Positions 60,834 through 64,000 of a DNA stretch of 64,000 bases are shown piece after piece. Each line of letters begins with the position of its first letter. Position 1 is the stretch's first letter. This DNA is from an uncultured Alcanivorax sp. (lineage in GTDB: Bacteria > Pseudomonadota > Gammaproteobacteria > Pseudomonadales > Alcanivoracaceae). A program made the translations under genes and the position numbers. The notes below the pieces were generated by a model. It worked only from the letters and a program-made list of their open reading frames with translations, did no database searches and was not told the DNA's origin. The stretch spans positions 1 to 64,000 of the forward strand of contig NZ_CAMYIV010000006.1 of the NCBI RefSeq assembly GCF_947258575.1, read 5' to 3'.

Positions 60834-62836
60834 TAATTGCCCTGCTGCTGGGGCAGAGTGGCGCGTGGGCGGCGGTCTGTGCCAACCCCGGTCGCGATGG
60901 CCAGGGTGGCAGTGATGCCTTGATCAACAGTTATTTCACCGGCCCCGACACCCAGACTCTCTCCCCCGGCACCCGAACCTTTTCCCTGACACGCCAACGC
61001 GGCCAGATCCCCCTGCATGCCGGTGATCTGGCTCTGCTACTGCAAGTGCAGAGCGCCTCCATGGACACTGCCAACCGTACTGGTTATGGCCAGCTTCAGG
61101 GGCATGGCCTGGTGGCCGAGTGGGTGCGGGTGGATCGTGTGGAGGGAGAGCAGGTGTGGATTCAGGGCGAGGGTGCCGGTGGTGGCCTGGTGCACAGCTA
61201 TGTAAATGCACCGGCCAGTGGTGAGCAAGGGCGCCGTCGTTGGCAACTGGTGCGAGTTCCCCAGTACGAGCATTTCTCGTTGCAGCAGGATGCCCGGGCG
61301 CTGCCCTGGGATGGTCGCACCGGTGGGGTGCTGGCCCTGGATGTGCGACGCAAGGTGACCCTGAACGGGCACCGGTTGTCGGTGGCGGGTGCCGGTTTTC
61401 GCGGGGGGCCGGCGTTGTCGTTGCAGGGCGCGTTGGGGCGGCCGGCTGATTGGCGCTACCCGGCGCCGTCGGTTCAGGATCGACAAGCCGCGTACGGCCA
61501 TCACGCCAGCAAAGGCGAAGGCCTTGCTGGCACGCCGGTGTTGCTGATGGATACCGGTGGCGGTTATCCCGGTGGCGACATGGGGCGCGGCGCACCGGCC
61601 AATGCTGGCGGCGGAGGTAATGGCCTGGATTTATCCCACCAGCGGTTGGGTAATGGTGGCGGTGGTGGCAACGGGTCTGCCGGTGGCCATGGCCTGCCGG
61701 CGGAAGGCGGTGGCCGGGGTGGTCATCCTGCCCCCCGGGTGTTGGTATTGGGCGGTGGCGGTGGTGCTGCCGCCAGACGCCAGGGTGATGGCGGTCAGGG
61801 CGGCGCCGGAGGTGGGCTTCTGTTGATCAGGGCCGCCGGCCTGCAGGGTCAGGGGGCGCTGGATCTACGCGGCGCAGCGGGCAGTGCTGCCGGTGATGTG
61901 GGCGGTGGCGGTGGTAGCGGCGGCACCCTGTGGCTGGATCTGCCGGTCACCGATTCACTGGCGGTTACTCCCGAGCACGCGGGTGGCGTCGGAGCCAAAG
62001 GGGGCGGTCAGGGTGGCGATGGCCAGTTGCTGTCGCGAGGCGAGCGTCAGTGGTCAGGATTTCAGTCCCTGACGGTGGCGGGTGCCGAGGCAGGATTCCG
62101 TTGCCGTCCCGCCGGCCACTGGGTTACCGGCGTGTTGTTCGAGGATAACGGTGCGAGCGACGGCCAGGCCTTCAATCAGCGTCGCGATGGCGACGAGGCC
62201 CCACTGCCCGGACTGACGCTGACCTTGCAGGATCCGGCCAGCGACTGGCAAAAAACCACCACCTCCGCTGCGTCCGGTGCCTTCCAGTTCCGCTTGTCGG
62301 AAGCGCAAAGTCGTGGCCAGGCACTATGGATGTCACTCACCTTGCCGCAGGGGTGGTCGTTGCCGGTACTGCCTTCACTGAACGGCAAGCCGGGTCAGCG
62401 CCATGGCAACCAGGTTCGCTGGCAGGTGACGGCCAGCGCCGATCGCCACTCCGGGCCGCTGCCTCTGGGACTGATTGCGGAACCGGGCTGGCAGGCGCCT
62501 GATGACACGATACTGCCACCGGGGAGCACCGCAGTGCTGGCCTTTGAATACCGCGCGCCGGTGACCGGGCAGGTACAGTTCCACAGTGATCACCCGGCGG
62601 TGCGTGGTTTGTTGATGGATCGGGCCTGTTCCGGCGACAGCGAGCAATGGCAAAGCGGGCAGAATGCCGGCTGGCCGGTGACCGCCGGTGAGCGGTTGTG
62701 CGTGCGGGTGCCGGTACGTTTTGATGGTCAGCCAGCCCGCATCCCGGTGACGGCCACAACACTGCCTGATAATGCGCCTGCCGATTTTATGATTACACCC
62801 CAGCAGACCTCGGTAAAAATTCTTCCCGGGTCTTGA
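60782..62836 (+). CDS. Glycine-rich secreted protein
   Basis: This 684-residue protein starts with a signal peptide (RLARSATLIIALLLGQSGAWA, cleavage near AWA). The mature N-terminal part has a beta-rich repeat-like domain (about 30-250), and the middle (about 257-385) is a glycine-rich region with long GGGGG runs. The last third has NGASDGQAFNQRRDGDEAPL, like the SdrD-type collagen-binding B domain, and a final beta-sandwich. No anchor, LPXTG or autotransporter barrel is visible. I cannot assign a function. The 52-base overlap with the oxygenase gene makes it likely they are expressed together. Confidence 0.72.
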   Translation: MVSLQQHHRRLARSATLIIALLLGQSGAWAAVCANPGRDGQGGSDALINSYFTGPDTQTLSPGTRTFSLTRQRGQIPLHAGDLALLLQVQSASMDTANRTGYGQLQGHGLVAEWVRVDRVEGEQVWIQGEGAGGGLVHSYVNAPASGEQGRRRWQLVRVPQYEHFSLQQDARALPWDGRTGGVLALDVRRKVTLNGHRLSVAGAGFRGGPALSLQGALGRPADWRYPAPSVQDRQAAYGHHASKGEGLAGTPVLLMDTGGGYPGGDMGRGAPANAGGGGNGLDLSHQRLGNGGGGGNGSAGGHGLPAEGGGRGGHPAPRVLVLGGGGGAAARRQGDGGQGGAGGGLLLIRAAGLQGQGALDLRGAAGSAAGDVGGGGGSGGTLWLDLPVTDSLAVTPEHAGGVGAKGGGQGGDGQLLSRGERQWSGFQSLTVAGAEAGFRCRPAGHWVTGVLFEDNGASDGQAFNQRRDGDEAPLPGLTLTLQDPASDWQKTTTSAASGAFQFRLSEAQSRGQALWMSLTLPQGWSLPVLPSLNGKPGQRHGNQVRWQVTASADRHSGPLPLGLIAEPGWQAPDDTILPPGSTAVLAFEYRAPVTGQVQFHSDHPAVRGLLMDRACSGDSEQWQSGQNAGWPVTAGERLCVRVPVRFDGQPARIPVTATTLPDNAPADFMITPQQTSVKILPGS

Positions 62837-62860
62837 AAGTTTTTCCACCATCCCCATTTA
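62833..62860 (+). promoter_or_regulatory. Sigma-32 heat-shock promoter
   Basis: CTTGAAA (62833-62839), 13 bases, then CCCCATTT (62853-62860) match the sigma-32 consensus CTTGAAA-N13-14-CCCCATNT almost perfectly. The -35 box overlaps the stop of the preceding gene. Confidence 0.93.
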
Positions 62861-62869
62861 TTTCACTGT

Positions 62870-62935
62870 GACAACCCGGCCGGTTGGAACCTTGCTGACA
62901 TCGTGGATGGCAGCGGTTCCGTGTCACGCACAATT
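62870..62935 (+). ncRNA. Structured 5' leader of hsp20 (possible RNA thermometer)
   Basis: In the 140-base leader, GGAACC pairs with GGTTCC and GCTG with CAGC, while GTGACA and TGTCAC form an outer stem. The start region has a GGAG site. Small heat-shock genes often carry ROSE-type thermometers here. Sequestering of the GGAG itself cannot be shown by eye. Confidence 0.4.
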
Positions 62936-63004
62936 CTGTAAACCTTTTTTCAGTGGATGCCGAAAGAACCTGTGGGTCTGCTGAAGAGTATGGAGATATG
63001 TGTG

Positions 63005-63454
63005 ATGAATACCGGATTTTCCCTTGCCCCCCTGTTTCGCCATTCCGTGGGCTTCGATCGTTTTGATGAACTGCTGGATGCCGCCCTGCGCGCGGACCAG
63101 TCCAACGGTTATCCGCCTTACGACATCATCCGCGAAAGCGATGGTCGTTACCGTATCGTGATGGCGGTGGCCGGTTTCGGCCGCGATGATATCGAGATCA
63201 CGGTACAGGAAAACGAACTGCGCATTCGCGGCAGTCTGCCACCGCAGAATGACGGCGAGCGTACCTGGTTGCATCAGGGTATCGCCCGGCGAGCCTTCGA
63301 GCGTACCTTCAAGCTGGCGGACCACGTGGAAGTGGACGGCGCCGGCCTTAACGATGGCCTGCTCACGGTGACCCTGAACCGTGTGGTTCCCGAGGAAAAA
63401 AAGCCCCGGATAATCCCCGTTGAAGGTGAACAATCGCCAACAAATCGTAATTAA
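63005..63454 (+). CDS. Small heat-shock protein, Hsp20/alpha-crystallin (IbpA-like)
   Basis: This 149-residue holdase chaperone begins MNTGFSLAPLFRHSVGFDRF, like IbpA, and has the alpha-crystallin domain (about 35-130) with YRIVMAVAGFGRDDIEI and NDGLLTVTLNRVVPEE. The C-terminal IxI-type motif RIIPVE is present for oligomer assembly. It binds unfolding proteins and passes them to ClpB/DnaK. A sigma-32 promoter and an intrinsic terminator bound the gene, so it is monocistronic. Confidence 0.93.
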   Translation: MNTGFSLAPLFRHSVGFDRFDELLDAALRADQSNGYPPYDIIRESDGRYRIVMAVAGFGRDDIEITVQENELRIRGSLPPQNDGERTWLHQGIARRAFERTFKLADHVEVDGAGLNDGLLTVTLNRVVPEEKKPRIIPVEGEQSPTNRN

Positions 63455-63494
63455 ATCGCTGCACTTTGTGACGCGTTTTCTGTGACATAGTTAA

Positions 63495-63516
63495 GGGGCC
63501 GATAAGGCCCCTTTTT
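63495..63516 (+). terminator. Intrinsic terminator after hsp20
   Basis: GGGGCC-GATAA-GGCCCC is followed by TTTTT, starting 41 bases after the hsp20 stop. Confidence 0.9.
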
Positions 63517-63682
63517 GCTAGTTTGGGAGTGATGTGTAGCGGCATCGACCCGATATAACCAAAGGGTCTTAAGCGGAGACTGATCATGCTCACCGGATCA
63601 GTGCAGAGTCGTTGTTATCCAGGTCAGGAGGGCCGGAACTCTGCCAACCCAATCCATTGTCAGCCACAGGGAGCGGCATGCA

Positions 63683-64000
63683 ATGAAACGTCTGTATTAC
63701 TTCGCAAAATCACTGACCTCTGTTCAGGGGATAACCACAGATCTGCGCCTGGCGGGGATCGGTGAAAACCGCCTGCATGTGATGGGCAATGACAGCTCGG
63801 CCATGGCCCAGGCCCATGTGCATACAGCTACCCCCTGGGAAGAAACCGATATCATGCACTCCGGCTTTGTGGGAGCGCTGGGTGGCATGGGTGTGGGCCT
63901 GGCGGCCGGGTTTCTGCTTGCTGGTGCGGATCCCTGGGGCATGCAGCTGGACACCGGTGCGATCATCGGCGTGACCCTGTTCGGCACCTGTTTCGGGGCC
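63683..64000 (+). CDS. Membrane protein of unknown function (3' end outside window)
   Basis: An open frame from ATG at 63683 (CAGGGAGCGGC upstream) runs through the window edge, 106 codons so far. It starts MKRLYYFAKSLTSVQGITTD, then a short conserved soluble part with RLHVMGNDSSAMAQAHV, and two glycine-rich membrane segments (GALGGMGVGLAAGFLLAG and GAIIGVTLFGTCFGA). The layout is that of DUF1269-like or glycine-zipper envelope proteins; I cannot name it. Confidence 0.6.
   Translation, partial: MKRLYYFAKSLTSVQGITTDLRLAGIGENRLHVMGNDSSAMAQAHVHTATPWEETDIMHSGFVGALGGMGVGLAAGFLLAGADPWGMQLDTGAIIGVTLFGTCFGA

Noticed and set aside
63586-63860. A small plus-strand frame before the last gene
   Set aside because: It overlaps the membrane protein gene, has a poor start and no recognisable features.
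1-64000. CRISPR arrays, rRNA genes or a replication origin
   Set aside because: No regularly spaced direct repeats, rRNA sequence or DnaA-box cluster was seen anywhere on reading through.

Overview
The window reads as a chromosomal segment of a GC-rich marine gammaproteobacterium, most likely Alcanivorax or a close relative. The main pointers are a wax ester synthase/DGAT gene beside pncC-recA-recX, an alaS-lysC-csrA-tRNA-Ser block and gammaproteobacterial core proteins throughout. This placement comes from gene content and remembered synteny, not from a search.

The left half is accessory DNA. Positions 1-4801 hold a conjugative-element or prophage-like cargo block on the minus strand: a Gp3-like directionality factor, a YqaJ nuclease, an unknown, DUF932, a RadC-like JAMM protein and a zinc-ribbon protein. 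Terminator-like hairpins sit in several of its spacers, just before the next gene's Shine-Dalgarno site. Positions 4971-20931 are a defence island. A WYL-domain regulator (BrxR/CapW-like) diverges from a DUF6694 lipoprotein. Then come hsdR-rmuC-hsdM-hsdS, a RloC/PrrC-like zinc-hook ATPase, and a tightly overlapped trio: an unknown with a possible HEPN-like C-terminus, a DUF3696 ATPase and a PLD-like HDRY protein. The island ends in the C-terminal remnant of a helicase-nuclease. Positions 21147-31265 carry a BASS-type transporter, a heavy-metal efflux operon (CDF-like transporter, CzcI-like, CzcC, CzcB, CzcA and PII) divergent from a CadR/PbrR-like MerR regulator with a 19-bp-spacer promoter, and an IS3-family element with an A6G frameshift site.

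From about 31.7 kb the window is mostly ordinary chromosome. It begins with a TetR-controlled pair (unknown plus SDR), then a DUF1857 protein, LtrA, a LysR regulator divergent from a pirin/YcaC-type pair, a NYN protein, metY and rnk. The wax ester synthase, pncC, recA (with a LexA box), recX, a TSUP permease, alaS, lysC, csrA and tRNA-Ser(GCU) follow. Next are pyrC with a COG0523 GTPase, an SMR pump, a large acetyl-CoA hydrolase/transferase and a REPIN-like inverted repeat. The end holds a PadR-headed operon (DUF1853, DUF2804, DUF4282), a YbjN protein, a 2OG-Fe(II) oxygenase overlapping a glycine-rich secreted protein, and a small heat-shock protein with a near-perfect sigma-32 promoter and a structured leader. 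The last gene runs off the window.

The best candidate for a new system is the defence island. R-M genes with rmuC embedded are followed by a possible tRNA-cleavage backup and a three-gene ATPase/effector module, all co-directional and mostly translationally coupled.
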